Part shown: positions 17,168-26,040 of the stretch, piece after piece
Numbering within the stretch: position 1 is the stretch's first letter
How the letters are laid out: every line of letters starts with the position of its first letter
Assembly: GCA_011525745.1 (NCBI GenBank)
Contig: WYBU01000096.1
Coordinates: 1 to 64,000 of the forward strand
Length of the DNA: 64,000 bases
Reading direction: 5' to 3'
Origin: Planctomycetaceae bacterium
Lineage (GTDB): Bacteria > Planctomycetota > Phycisphaerae > UBA1845 > UTPLA1
The notes under the pieces: generated by a model
Told to the model about the DNA's origin: nothing
The model's database searches: none
The model's input: only the letters and a program-made list of their open reading frames with translations
Translations under genes and position numbers: made by a program

Positions 17168-18289
17168 ATGAGAATTCGAAACGTGGAAAAGTCGACGGAT
17201 CACATGGTGACGACCGCCGGGCGATGCGGTGCGGGCGCGGCGGGGGTTGGGGCCTGGTGGGCGCTGGTGCTTGCGTTTTTGGCGCTGGCGGGAGGCGGTT
17301 GCATCGGGGCTGGGCGCGGCGTTCCGTTGGAGGAGCGGCAGAAAGTGGAACAGCGCGCGCTGCTGGCCCTGACGCTGGCGACGCGCGATCCTGCGGCGGC
17401 GGTACGCGTGCAGGCGATCGAATCGTTGCAGGAAGGCGCGCCGCGCGTGGGCGTGCGCTATTTCATGGAGGCGCTGGAGGATGAGTACCCCGGCGTGCGA
17501 TTCGCGGCGCTGATGGCGCTGGGCAGCCTGCGCTATGCCCCGGCGCGAGACATGATCCGCGCCCGGCTGAATGACGCCGATCCGCACGTGCGGCTGGCGG
17601 CGCGCTTCGCGATGAGCCGGATGGGTGATCCGAGCGGGGTGCCCGAGATCGTGTCGGCGCTTCGCACGCATCGGTCGGCGGCGGTGCGCGGGAATGCGGC
17701 GCTGATCCTGGGCCGGCTGGGCGACGCCGGAGCAGTCGGCGCGTTGCGCGGCGCGCTGAAAGAGCAGGACGAGTCGGTGCGATTGCAGGTGCTCGAGGCG
17801 ATGGCGCTGCTGGGGGACAAGAAGGCGGTCGGCGAGCTGGGGCTGATCGCCTACAGCAGCACGGGGCCAAAGATGGTGCTGGCGCTATTGGCCCTGGGCG
17901 AGGCGCGGCGGTCGGAGCTGCGCAATCTGTTCCTCGAACAGTTCGAATCGGCGAGTTACGACGAGGTCCGGTTGGCGGCCGCGGCGGCGCTGGCGCGCAT
18001 CGGCGAGCCGGTCGGCGCGGCCTATGCGCAGGATCGGCTTCGGAACTATCGGCCGGAACGGAGCGGCGTCGACACGCCGGAGCAACAGGCGGCGCGGGTG
18101 CGAATTCTGGCGACGGTGGTTCTGGGAGCGGCCCGCGATCCGGCAGCGATGCCGGCGTTGGACGATGCGTTGCGAAACGAGACGAACGAATCGGTTCGCG
18201 TCGCGGCGGCGCGGGCGGTGCTGATGATCGCGGGGTCGGTCGAAACCGGGGAATCGACCGAGGTCGTGGCGGGCAAGGGGGCGGAGTAG
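17168..18289 (+). CDS. HEAT-repeat protein, probable lipoprotein
   Basis: 373 aa (start 17168; ATG at 17204 is an alternative). A hydrophobic segment (WWALVLAFLALAGGGC) ends in a lipobox-like GGGC, though Gly at -3 is not ideal. The rest is a run of ~35-residue HEAT/PBS-lyase-like repeats, for example EDEYPGVRFAALMALGSL, NDADPHVRLAARFAMSRM and RSAAVRGNAALILGRLGDAG. Such solenoids are protein-binding scaffolds; no catalytic residues are visible. Being next to lnt, which acylates lipoproteins, is compatible with a lipoprotein but proves nothing. Confidence 0.85.
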   Translation: MRIRNVEKSTDHMVTTAGRCGAGAAGVGAWWALVLAFLALAGGGCIGAGRGVPLEERQKVEQRALLALTLATRDPAAAVRVQAIESLQEGAPRVGVRYFMEALEDEYPGVRFAALMALGSLRYAPARDMIRARLNDADPHVRLAARFAMSRMGDPSGVPEIVSALRTHRSAAVRGNAALILGRLGDAGAVGALRGALKEQDESVRLQVLEAMALLGDKKAVGELGLIAYSSTGPKMVLALLALGEARRSELRNLFLEQFESASYDEVRLAAAAALARIGEPVGAAYAQDRLRNYRPERSGVDTPEQQAARVRILATVVLGAARDPAAMPALDDALRNETNESVRVAAARAVLMIAGSVETGESTEVVAGKGAE

Positions 18290-18361
18290 TTGGAAGGCAC
18301 GGCGGACGGCCCTGACTGATCGGCGCCGCAAGCGCCAGCGCCGCGGTCGTGTGGAGCAAAC

Positions 18362-18426
18362 CCTCGCGAGCGGCTTTACAGTGAATCTTGCGGCCGACCT
18401 CGCGCGAGGGTTTGACCATGCCACCC
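18362..18426. repeat. CCCTCGCG/CGCGAGGG inverted-repeat element, copy 1
   Basis: Arms at 18362-18369 and 18404-18411, followed by TTTGACCATGCCACCC. The copy at 50469-50533 has the same arms at the same 42-nt offset and the same TGACCATGCC tail, while the 34-nt interior differs. Confidence 0.75.
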
Positions 18427-18493
18427 GTCATGAAAACGCGCACGGCATATCTGTGGGTTTGAATGGTCAGTTTGGCGCGATGCCCGGCGTGGA

Positions 18494-20437
18494 TCAAGTC
18501 TGGCGGCGCGTTTCGACTTCCATCGCCCGTATGGCGGCCATCACGGCGTCGGCGACCTCGCGATAAGCGTCGCGGTCCTTTTCGCGGCCGCGCCAGCGCG
18601 ACATGTCAAGGGGCTTTCCGAAACGAACGCGGGCATGCGCGGGTGTGATGATCGGCTTGATAATCGAGTCGGTGTGAGCGATGCCGGTTACGAAAGCCGG
18701 GATCACGGTCGCGCCGGAGCGCAGGGCCAACATGCCCACGCCATCGCGCGGCGGCGAGCGATCGTCGGGTTTGCGGATGCCGCCCTGGGGAAAGATGCCG
18801 AGCACCTTGCCCTCTTCAAGATGTCGCAGGGCCGCTTTGATCGAAGCCGTGTCGACGCCGCTGCGGTTGACGGGCACACACTGGATCATGCGGACCAGCC
18901 GGCCCACGACAGGAATGTTGTAGTATTCGCGCGCGATCATGTAGCTGACGTAGCGATTGGGGCTGAGCGCCATGATGACCTGCGGGTCGACGCTGCTGAT
19001 GTGATTGGCGGCGACGATGACGGGTCCCTCGATGGGAATGGTGCAGGGGCCGATGCGGCGGGCGCGCAACCACGCCTTGCAGTAGATGCGATTGAAATTG
19101 ATCCAGAAATTGAGCACCGACGAGAACCGTCCGCGCCTCAAACGGACGCGCACGGCGATGACGCCCGTTATGACCAGCAACAGCCCCACGCCGGCGAGAA
19201 TCCACGGGACATATCGGTCGATGCCGGGCCAGTCGGGAAGAGCGAGCACGCCGGTGGCCAGCAGGAGCCCGGCCATCGAGCAGAAATCGCTGACGCCGAA
19301 GACGCGGCCGAGAAAGCGGTCGGGGACGATGCGCTGAATGAGGGCATTGACGCCGACGAGCACGCCCGCGCCGAAAAAGCCGCAGACGAACATTCCGGCG
19401 AAGCCACCGGCATTGCCGAAAACGCGCACCGCGGAAACCAGGCAAAGCCACAGCACCGCGGCGCCCGCGCCGATGAGGGACCATGAGACGGCGATCTCGG
19501 CCCGCAGCGCCTCGCCGAACGCGCTGAGCAGCAGCGCGCCGGCAACCATGCCGACGCCGAGCGTGGCCTGATAGTAGCCCACGTCTTCGATCGTGCCGCC
19601 GAAGACGTCCTTGACCAGCGCGGGCACGACGCTGCGGACGGTGGAAGCGGCGATCCAGAAGACGACGGCGAGCAGAATGAGTTCCAGCACGCGGCGATGA
19701 GTCCGCACGTAGCGGAAGCCGGCCAGCAACGCGCCCCTGGAGCGGGCGGCGCCCGCGGGTCGCGGCGGCGGCCGAATCCAGAAGAGCAGGGCGGCGCTGG
19801 CGATGAACGTGCCGGCGTCGACGTGAAAGTTCTCGATGACGCCGAAGCGCGAGACGATGTAGGCGCCGAGCGGATAGGAGACGATCGTGGCAATCGGCCC
19901 GAGGGCGTTGGTCAGGGCGTTGGCGCGGATGATCTGATCGTGGCGCACGAGCGTCGGCAGCATGGCGGCGCGGCTGGGGGCGAACATGGCCGCGAACAGG
20001 CCCAGCAGCACAAGCGGCATGGCGTAGACCCAGCGATCGAGGATGGGGATGTTCGACGTGCTGTGCATGCGGTCGGACAGATGCAGGCCGCGAGCCTGGA
20101 GCGTTTCGATCAGCCAGATCATGACGGGATAGAGCGAGAACAGCAGAGCGGCCCGCACGAGGTCGGCGAAAACCATGATCCATTTTCGCGGCAGCCGATC
20201 GGCCAGCCAGCCCATGCCGGGGCCGAAGAGGAAGAAGGGGGCCATGAAGGCGAAGAGCATGATGGCCTGTATCTGCGTGGAGTCGGTGCGGTGCATGGCG
20301 TCCTGCATTTCGAGCAGGCCCATTTCGGAGAGATGGTCGCCGAAGGCACTGATGAAGTAGGCGCACCAGAGGAGCAGGAAGTTGCGGTTGCGCAGGAGGC
20401 GCGCGGGCGGTGAGCAATCGGCGGTGGGACCGGTCAT
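18494..20437 (-). CDS. MFS transporter fused to lysophospholipid/1-acylglycerol-3-phosphate acyltransferase
   Basis: 647 aa. Residues ~1-420 form a 12-helix major facilitator (RNRNFLLLWCAYFISAFGDH, MGWLADRLPRKWIMVFADL). After a linker, residues ~440-647 are a PlsC-type domain with the acceptor motif NHISSVDPQVI (HX4D near residue 478) and the second motif FPQGGIRK. This parallels LplT-Aas: a flippase moves lysophospholipid inward and the acyltransferase re-acylates it. That role is inference from architecture. The start at MTGPTADCSPPARLL puts the first helix at the usual distance; upstream frame is likely untranslated. Divergent from gspF. Confidence 0.88.
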   Translation of the reverse strand: MTGPTADCSPPARLLRNRNFLLLWCAYFISAFGDHLSEMGLLEMQDAMHRTDSTQIQAIMLFAFMAPFFLFGPGMGWLADRLPRKWIMVFADLVRAALLFSLYPVMIWLIETLQARGLHLSDRMHSTSNIPILDRWVYAMPLVLLGLFAAMFAPSRAAMLPTLVRHDQIIRANALTNALGPIATIVSYPLGAYIVSRFGVIENFHVDAGTFIASAALLFWIRPPPRPAGAARSRGALLAGFRYVRTHRRVLELILLAVVFWIAASTVRSVVPALVKDVFGGTIEDVGYYQATLGVGMVAGALLLSAFGEALRAEIAVSWSLIGAGAAVLWLCLVSAVRVFGNAGGFAGMFVCGFFGAGVLVGVNALIQRIVPDRFLGRVFGVSDFCSMAGLLLATGVLALPDWPGIDRYVPWILAGVGLLLVITGVIAVRVRLRRGRFSSVLNFWINFNRIYCKAWLRARRIGPCTIPIEGPVIVAANHISSVDPQVIMALSPNRYVSYMIAREYYNIPVVGRLVRMIQCVPVNRSGVDTASIKAALRHLEEGKVLGIFPQGGIRKPDDRSPPRDGVGMLALRSGATVIPAFVTGIAHTDSIIKPIITPAHARVRFGKPLDMSRWRGREKDRDAYREVADAVMAAIRAMEVETRRQT

Positions 20438-20593
20438 CGGCGGGTACGTTAGCAGGAGTGTGCGGCGTGGGCGAGGGTATCGGACCGTTGGTGGGCGAAG
20501 TAGAAGGCGATACCGGATGGGCGGGTGCAGCCCGGGCGCTGAGGTGCAATCGGACGAAGCCGACTGCGTATAAGCGCTTGCCGTTACAATGGG

Positions 20594-20620
20594 TTGACGG
20601 TTCAACGGCCGGGATTTAAT
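20594..20620 (+). promoter_or_regulatory. Possible promoter for the T2SS locus
   Basis: TTGACG (20594-20599) and TTTAAT (20615-20620) lie upstream of gspF with a 15-nt spacer, a little short for sigma-70. AAGGAG at 20639-20644 is the gspF ribosome binding site. Weak call, based on position and matches only. Confidence 0.3.
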
Positions 20621-20648
20621 TTCGGCATTCGCACAGGCAAGGAGTGCC

Positions 20649-21842
20649 ATGCCCACGTTCACGTATGTCGCCCGGAACATGCAGGGCGCCGTTCAGCGCG
20701 GCGTTCAGACCGCCGATTCGGAACAGGCGCTGTTGCGCTGGCTGGACGAGCAGTCGCTGTTTCCCGTCGAGGTGGCCGAAGGGGGCGAGGCGACGCGATC
20801 GCTTCTGGGCGGGCGCAAGCGCGTCCGCATGACGGTCGTGGCGGAGATGTACTCGCAACTGTCGGACCTGCTGCGCGCCGGCGTGCCGGCGTTGCGGGCG
20901 CTGGAGGTTCTGACGCGACAGAGTTCCCATCCGGCGTTGAGCGAGATTCTGCGCGAGGTACGCGAAGACATTTCGGGCGGCAAGTCGCTGGCCGACGCGA
21001 TGGAGAAACATCCCAACGCATTTCCGCCGCTGCACACGTCGATGATCCGCGCGGGAGAGCGGGGCGGTTTTCTCGAGGACGTGCTGTCGCGCATCGCGGG
21101 CTTCACGGAACGGCAGAACGAGCTGCGGTCGAAGCTGCTCGGCTCGATGGCGTACCCGTGCATTCTGATGTTCGTCGGCGGAACGATCGTGGTGGCGCTG
21201 CTGGTGTGGGTGGTGCCCAAGATTCGCGCGTTTCTCCGCGGCGATCTTCCGTACATGACCCAGTTGCTGTTCTCGATCTCCGATTCGCTGCGTGAAAACG
21301 GTCTGGTTTATTTCGGCGGACTGGCGGCAGCCGTCGTCGGTCTCGTCTATGGGGCGCGCAGCGAGGCGGGGCGTGCCTACTTCGATCGCTGGTCGCTGTA
21401 CGCGCCGATCATGGGAAAGATCGTCAAGCTGGTGGCGATCTGCCGATTCTGCCGCATCCTGGGCACGCTGCTGGCGAACGGCGTGCCGATTCTCCAGTCG
21501 TTGAAGATCTCACGCGACTCGGCCGGCAACATCCTGCTTGCGGGACAGATCGACGAGGCGACCGAGGCGGTGCGCAAGGGCGAGTCGCTGGCGGCGCCGC
21601 TCGCGGCCGGCGGGCTGTTTCCGCTGGATATCGTCGACATGATCGCGGTCGGTGAAGAGAGCAACAATCTGGAGAACGTTCTGATTCGCATCGCCGATTC
21701 ATACGAGGCGCGACTCAACCGGCAGATCGACGTGGCCGTGCGGCTGCTGGAGCCGGTGATGCTCATCGTCATGGCCGGTGTGGTGGCGTTCATCGCGGTG
21801 GCGCTGCTGCTGCCGATTCTGACGATGAGCACGGCGACGTGA
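20649..21842 (+). CDS. gspF: T2SS inner-membrane platform protein GspF
   Basis: 397 aa, full family length. Two T2SF domains: one around residues 60-190 (MYSQLSDLLRAGVPALRALE, AGERGGFLEDVLSRIA) and one around 260-385 (FCRILGTLLANGVPILQSL, AVGEESNNLENVLIRIAD). Three membrane helices are visible, the last being VMLIVMAGVVAFIAVALLLP. GspF is the platform that couples the cytoplasmic ATPase to pseudopilus assembly. Strong AAGGAG before the ATG. First gene of the locus; the ATPase gspE, its usual neighbour, is absent. Confidence 0.95.
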   Translation: MPTFTYVARNMQGAVQRGVQTADSEQALLRWLDEQSLFPVEVAEGGEATRSLLGGRKRVRMTVVAEMYSQLSDLLRAGVPALRALEVLTRQSSHPALSEILREVREDISGGKSLADAMEKHPNAFPPLHTSMIRAGERGGFLEDVLSRIAGFTERQNELRSKLLGSMAYPCILMFVGGTIVVALLVWVVPKIRAFLRGDLPYMTQLLFSISDSLRENGLVYFGGLAAAVVGLVYGARSEAGRAYFDRWSLYAPIMGKIVKLVAICRFCRILGTLLANGVPILQSLKISRDSAGNILLAGQIDEATEAVRKGESLAAPLAAGGLFPLDIVDMIAVGEESNNLENVLIRIADSYEARLNRQIDVAVRLLEPVMLIVMAGVVAFIAVALLLPILTMSTAT

Positions 21843-22313
21843 TAAAAGTCGAAAGTCGAAATCGGATTAATGGCGGCTTCAGAGACGATGGGAGGGAACG
21901 AGCGGCGTGCGACTCCGGTGGGACGAAGTCGTTGGGCGACTCGTCCGATGGCGAAGTCGAACGTGGGGCACGAGGTCGTAAGGGGCACAGGCGGTTGAAC
22001 GATTCGTCGGCGCTCCCTGACGGTCGCGGCTCGGATGACGCGTCGGGCCTTGGAAAGGTTGGAGGAGTCCGATAAAGTGAATTTAACGATGTGGGCGCTG
22101 CGGCGCGGGAGCAGCATCGTTGTAGACAGAAGAGAGGCTACTTAGGGAGCGCGCGGCCGGGTTCTGTCGATTGCGACGTAAGCGCATCATCCGGCCGGAG
22201 CCAAACCAGGAAATTTCAGACGGCAACAACGACCCACGCGTTGGCGTCACGAGTTACAGGAAATGCTCGGCGGTCAATCGAGGCGTCTGTTCCGCGAGAA
22301 GGAGAAACGGATC
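21843..22313. other. 471-nt gap between gspF and gspG
   Basis: No gene that I can support. It starts with a GTCGAAA repeat (21845-21864) and contains CTGACGGTCGCGG (22017-22029), a motif repeated at 56029-56041. A separate promoter for gspG could lie here, but I cannot point to one. Confidence 0.5.
21845..21864. repeat. GTCGAAA-type dispersed repeat, copy 5
   Basis: AAAGTCGAAAGTCGAAATCG, 2 nt after the gspF stop codon. Confidence 0.65.
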
Positions 22314-22763
22314 ATGGTGCGAACCAAGCGACACACGCGGCGAAGCGCTTTCACGCTGCTGGAAGTCATGCTCGTCATCGGTCTGCTGGCGCTGCTGGCC
22401 GTGTCGGTCATTCCGGCCCTGTCCAAGAAGGGCGAGAAGGCCAAGATCGACCTGACGAAGGCGGCGGTCGGGCCGAACGGCACGATCTCTCAGGAGATTC
22501 GCGCATTTCAGTTTGATACCGGCCGTTGGCCCGAGACGCTGAAGGACCTGGTCGAACGGCCCAGCGATCCGGACATCGCCGAGAAGTGGAACGGCCCATA
22601 TATCGAGAACCCGGAGCACATGAAGGATGCCTGGGGTCAGGAGTTCAACTTCCAGGCGGGCGATTCGGCGCGACACAACGAAAACAAGTTCGATTTGTGG
22701 AGCGTGGGTCCCGACGGCCGTGACGGCACGGATGACGACATCACCAACTGGCCGCGGGACTAG
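22314..22763 (+). CDS. gspG: Major pseudopilin GspG
   Basis: 149 aa from the ATG at 22314 (AAGGAG 9 nt upstream). Class III leader ending SA, then FTLLEVMLVIGLLALLAV; Ala at -1 replaces the common Gly but is tolerated by many prepilin peptidases, and Glu+5 is present. The globular part has the GspG signature: WNGPYIENPE, DAWGQEF, and the calcium-loop end WSVGPDGRDGTDDDITNW. After cleavage GspG polymerises into the pseudopilus that pushes substrate through the secretin. Unlike its neighbours it has no Gly-rich tail. Confidence 0.95.
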   Translation: MVRTKRHTRRSAFTLLEVMLVIGLLALLAVSVIPALSKKGEKAKIDLTKAAVGPNGTISQEIRAFQFDTGRWPETLKDLVERPSDPDIAEKWNGPYIENPEHMKDAWGQEFNFQAGDSARHNENKFDLWSVGPDGRDGTDDDITNWPRD

Positions 22764-22976
22764 TCGCGGCCGGTCGGAATGCGCAGCGGCGCGCGCGGCG
22801 CGAACGGATGTACGGGCATTGCGGGCGTGCGGACGCCTGACGCGCGGGAAACCGCGTCGGCCGGAAAGCGGTCGTCGGCCAGTTGAAGACGCCCATTTCC
22901 AGCGGACGCGGTTTCGTCGTTTCTGAGCCGACGCGACCGAGCGCGAGCATCGCAAGAGCGGGTCGGAAGGCGGAAC

Positions 22977-24053
22977 ATGGCCACAGTTCGATCTGTAAAC
23001 CGACGCGGCGGCTTCACGCTCATCGAAGTGATGCTCGTGGTGGCGCTGCTGGTGCTGCTGATGGCGCTGGCGTGGCCGGCCTTCGACAAGCGCATTTACG
23101 CCGCACAACTTCCCGAGTCGGCGGAAAACGTGCGTGCCGCGTTACGCATGGCGCGTGCCAGCTCCAGCCTGAACGCGCGGCGATACCGGCTGCGCTGGGA
23201 AGTCGAGACGCAACAGCCGATGATCGAATACGAGGTCGATCCGGTGCGCGAACCGGGTCGGTGGGACCCGTGCAGCGAGGGTTGGGCGACCGATCCGTTG
23301 CTGCTGGGCAACGTCAACGTCGTGCGCGTCGTGCGCGGCCGGCCGGAGTACCTGACGCCCATCTCGCACACCTTGGGTGAAGAAGACGAGTTTTCGCTGG
23401 AAGAAGAAGCGGCGGCCGGCCAGGACGTTGCGGGCGAGATCGAAGACGAGAACTCCAACGGCGAGCCGGAGACGACGTTCTCGCTGGAGCCGGATGAAGA
23501 GGAAGACGAAGACCGGCCGCGGATCACGTTTGACGTGGACGGTTCCTCCGACTGGTACACGCTCATTCTGGCGCGGGCCGAGCCGGGCGAGACGCTGGAG
23601 CCGACGACGCCTCAGATCTGGATTGTTCTCGACGGGCGCACGGGCCTGCCGCGGATTCAAGAGGCGCTGACCGAGGATCAGATGGCGGAGCTGACCCGCC
23701 GGCCGGACCTGGACAAGCTTCAACCGCCGGAACTGGCGCAGGGCGACTTGAGCATGACGTCGCAACTGAATGAAGGCGGGTCGGGGGATACATTGTCGGG
23801 CGGGCTTTTCGGCGGTTCGGAAACGGGCGGCGGACTGGGCGACACGTCAGGCTTCGGCTCGCCGGGCGGGACCGGCGGGATGACGAATACGGGCGGTTTG
23901 GCCCGCGGCGGCGGCGGTGGCGGAACGGGCGATACCGGGGCCGGCTCGGGGACGGTCGATCCGCCGAAGTCGAATGAGGATTCGGACGCTTCGACGAACA
24001 ACACGGGCACCGGGCGTCGCGGTCTCAATCGCGGCGGACGGCGTGGGGGCTGA
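22977..24053 (+). CDS. gspH: Minor pseudopilin GspH-like with acidic and Gly-rich C-terminal extensions
   Basis: 358 aa; GspH is usually ~150-190. The leader MATVRSVNRRGG is followed by FTLIEVMLVVALLVLLMA with Glu+5, then a GspH-type helix (AENVRAALRMARASSSL) and beta strands. A very acidic stretch (about residues 130-180, with EEDEFSLEEEAAAG) is followed by more domain sequence. The last ~90 residues are almost all Gly/Thr/Ser/Asn (GGLFGGSETGGGLGD) ending in Arg/Gly. The Gly-rich tail is shared with GspI, GspJ and an insert in GspK. Assignment to GspH rests on order and the N-terminal domain. Confidence 0.85.
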   Translation: MATVRSVNRRGGFTLIEVMLVVALLVLLMALAWPAFDKRIYAAQLPESAENVRAALRMARASSSLNARRYRLRWEVETQQPMIEYEVDPVREPGRWDPCSEGWATDPLLLGNVNVVRVVRGRPEYLTPISHTLGEEDEFSLEEEAAAGQDVAGEIEDENSNGEPETTFSLEPDEEEDEDRPRITFDVDGSSDWYTLILARAEPGETLEPTTPQIWIVLDGRTGLPRIQEALTEDQMAELTRRPDLDKLQPPELAQGDLSMTSQLNEGGSGDTLSGGLFGGSETGGGLGDTSGFGSPGGTGGMTNTGGLARGGGGGGTGDTGAGSGTVDPPKSNEDSDASTNNTGTGRRGLNRGGRRGG

Positions 24054-24250
24054 CGGGCGGCGGTGGCGAGTGAATGGGGCGGCGGACATTGCAGGTGGAT
24101 CGTGGATTTGTGATTTGAGTTTTTGGATGTCGGGTTTTCACTCATGAATTCAGGTTCGCAGATTCGCGATGCTATGCGAGTTCCGTCGCATGCCGGTCCG
24201 GCGCCGGATTTTGCGACGTGAGGTCGCCACTCGATATGCGAGGCGATGAC

Positions 24251-25144
24251 ATGGCAGGGGCGTCAACATACATCGCGCGGCGAATGGGGCGGCGGTCCGG
24301 TTGCGGCGTCGGTCGCGCCCGTGCGCGGAACGGAGTGCGGAATTCAGACCGCGGCGTGGTGCTGCTGGAGGTGGTCGTCGCGCTGAGCCTGTTGCTGGTG
24401 GCGCTGGCGATGATCGGCGCGGCGTTTCGCAACAGCGACCGCAACGCGCGTCGCGCGGTGGAGCAGGCGCGCGCGATGATGTTGTCCGAACAGGTGATCA
24501 CGTACTTCGACACGCAGCAGCCGCAGTTCAAAGACGAGCGCGAGGTCAGCGGCATGTTCGACGTCGATGGACCGCCGGGATGGGGCTGGAAGGTGACGGT
24601 GGTCGACGACGTGAACGTCGAAGGGATGAAGCGCGTGACGGTGCGCATCGTCGAAGGCGATCCGGATGGATCGGAGGACGACCAGCGGCCGATTCTCGTG
24701 AGCCACTTCCTGCGGGCCGAGCCGAAGAACTTCAACTTGCAGGAGGACTTCGGCCTGACGGACGAGCAAATCGAAGAGTTGACGGCGGCCATCCCCGGCG
24801 GCGCGGCGTTTTTCGATCCGGAGGATTTCGATCCCACGTCGCTGGCGCGGCTGGACATGGACACGCTGACCGAGATTCTGCCGATGCTGATGGAGGCATT
24901 CGCGGGCGTGGCCGGGCAGATGGGCGGCATGGGGGCCGGGGCCGGTGGCGGCATGTCACCGGAGCAGTTGATGCAGCAGATGAACCAGATGAACCAGCAG
25001 ATCGGCGGCGGCCGATCCGGCAGCGGCCAGGCCGGCGGTCAGCTTCAGCAGCCGAACGATTCGGGCGGCGGCGGAAACGACAGCGGGGTGCGCGGCGGGC
25101 GCCGTGGATTCGGTTCGCGTCGGACGGGGGGGCAGCAACCGTGA
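24251..25144 (+). CDS. gspI: Minor pseudopilin GspI-like with Gly/Gln-rich tail
   Basis: 297 aa from the ATG at 24251 (GAGG 7 nt upstream; ATG 24236 or GTG 24218 are alternatives). The prepilin site is DRG|VVLLEVVVALSLLLVALAM with Glu+5. The domain that follows contains ARAMMLSEQVITYFDTQQP and EVSGMFDVDGPPGWGW, as in GspI/PulI. From about residue 225 the protein turns to Gly/Met/Gln/Asn repeats (MGGMGAGAGGGM, QQMNQMNQQIGGG) and a basic end. GspI starts the pseudopilus tip complex with GspJ and GspK. Its stop overlaps the gspJ ATG by one base (TGATG). Confidence 0.85.
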   Translation: MAGASTYIARRMGRRSGCGVGRARARNGVRNSDRGVVLLEVVVALSLLLVALAMIGAAFRNSDRNARRAVEQARAMMLSEQVITYFDTQQPQFKDEREVSGMFDVDGPPGWGWKVTVVDDVNVEGMKRVTVRIVEGDPDGSEDDQRPILVSHFLRAEPKNFNLQEDFGLTDEQIEELTAAIPGGAAFFDPEDFDPTSLARLDMDTLTEILPMLMEAFAGVAGQMGGMGAGAGGGMSPEQLMQQMNQMNQQIGGGRSGSGQAGGQLQQPNDSGGGGNDSGVRGGRRGFGSRRTGGQQP

Positions 25145-26040
25145 TGAACGGCGGCGGGACATCACGCCGGCTGGGCGGCTCGCGCGGAAGGCGCGTCGGG
25201 CGGCCGGCCGCGCGCGGCCTGACGCTGATGGAGATGCTGCTGGCGATCGGCCTGCTGGTGCTGCTACTGGGGTTCATGTTCGGCATCTACTGGTCGACGT
25301 TGCGTGCACGGGAGCGTGGGAAATCTTCTGTGGAGAGCACGCAGTTGGCGCGGGTGGTTGCGGAGCGCATGGCGCGTGAAATCCGCGGCGCGGCGGCGAA
25401 TCTGTCGTTGCTGGGGCCGGGGATTCAGGGTCGCGAGCATGAGATTCGGTTGAACACGTTCGTGTTGCCGGACCGCGGGCTGTTTCAGAAGCGCTCGATC
25501 ACGGATAAGCCGCTTCCGGCGCAAAGCGACATGCGCGAGATTCGCTACTACCTGGCGTATGACCCGGACGACGAGGTGGAATATCCGGACGGTACGACGG
25601 CCGGTCGCAACCTGGGCCTGGTGCGACGCGAGGTCAAGACGCTGAACCAGGCGAGCACGCTGGGCACGCGCCGCGAGGAAGTCGACACCGATCAGTTGGC
25701 GCCGGAAGTGCGCTACGTGCGGTTTCGCTACTTCGACGGGGTGGATTGGGTTCGGCGGTGGGAGCTGACCGGACTGCCGACGCAGAACACGCTGCCGCAG
25801 GCAGTGGAAATCACGGTCGGCTACGAGCCGCTTCCGCCGGAGGATCCGACGGAGATCGATCTGGAAAACGAGGAAATCGACGACATTGCCGAGCCGGAGC
25901 CGTATGACGCGAAGAAGTTCACGATCGTGGTACGCATTCCGCAGGCCGATACGTTCTTCGGCTCGCGGCTGGTTCGTGCCCAGACGCGGCTGGGTCAGGG
26001 CAGCGGCCTGAGCGGCGGTCTGGGTGGAGGCGGCGGATGA
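25144..26040 (+). CDS. gspJ: Minor pseudopilin GspJ
   Basis: 298 aa. Leader ending in ARG|LTLMEMLLAIGLLVLLLG with Glu+5, then STQLARVVAERMAREIRGAA, a GspJ-like helix with conserved spacing. The body is beta-rich and the end is GQGSGLSGGLGGGGG, a short version of the Gly tail in its neighbours. GspJ forms the pseudopilus tip with GspI and GspK. Overlaps gspI by 1 nt and gspK by 4 nt, so the three are probably translationally coupled and made in fixed ratio. Confidence 0.88.
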   Translation: MNGGGTSRRLGGSRGRRVGRPAARGLTLMEMLLAIGLLVLLLGFMFGIYWSTLRARERGKSSVESTQLARVVAERMAREIRGAAANLSLLGPGIQGREHEIRLNTFVLPDRGLFQKRSITDKPLPAQSDMREIRYYLAYDPDDEVEYPDGTTAGRNLGLVRREVKTLNQASTLGTRREEVDTDQLAPEVRYVRFRYFDGVDWVRRWELTGLPTQNTLPQAVEITVGYEPLPPEDPTEIDLENEEIDDIAEPEPYDAKKFTIVVRIPQADTFFGSRLVRAQTRLGQGSGLSGGLGGGGG

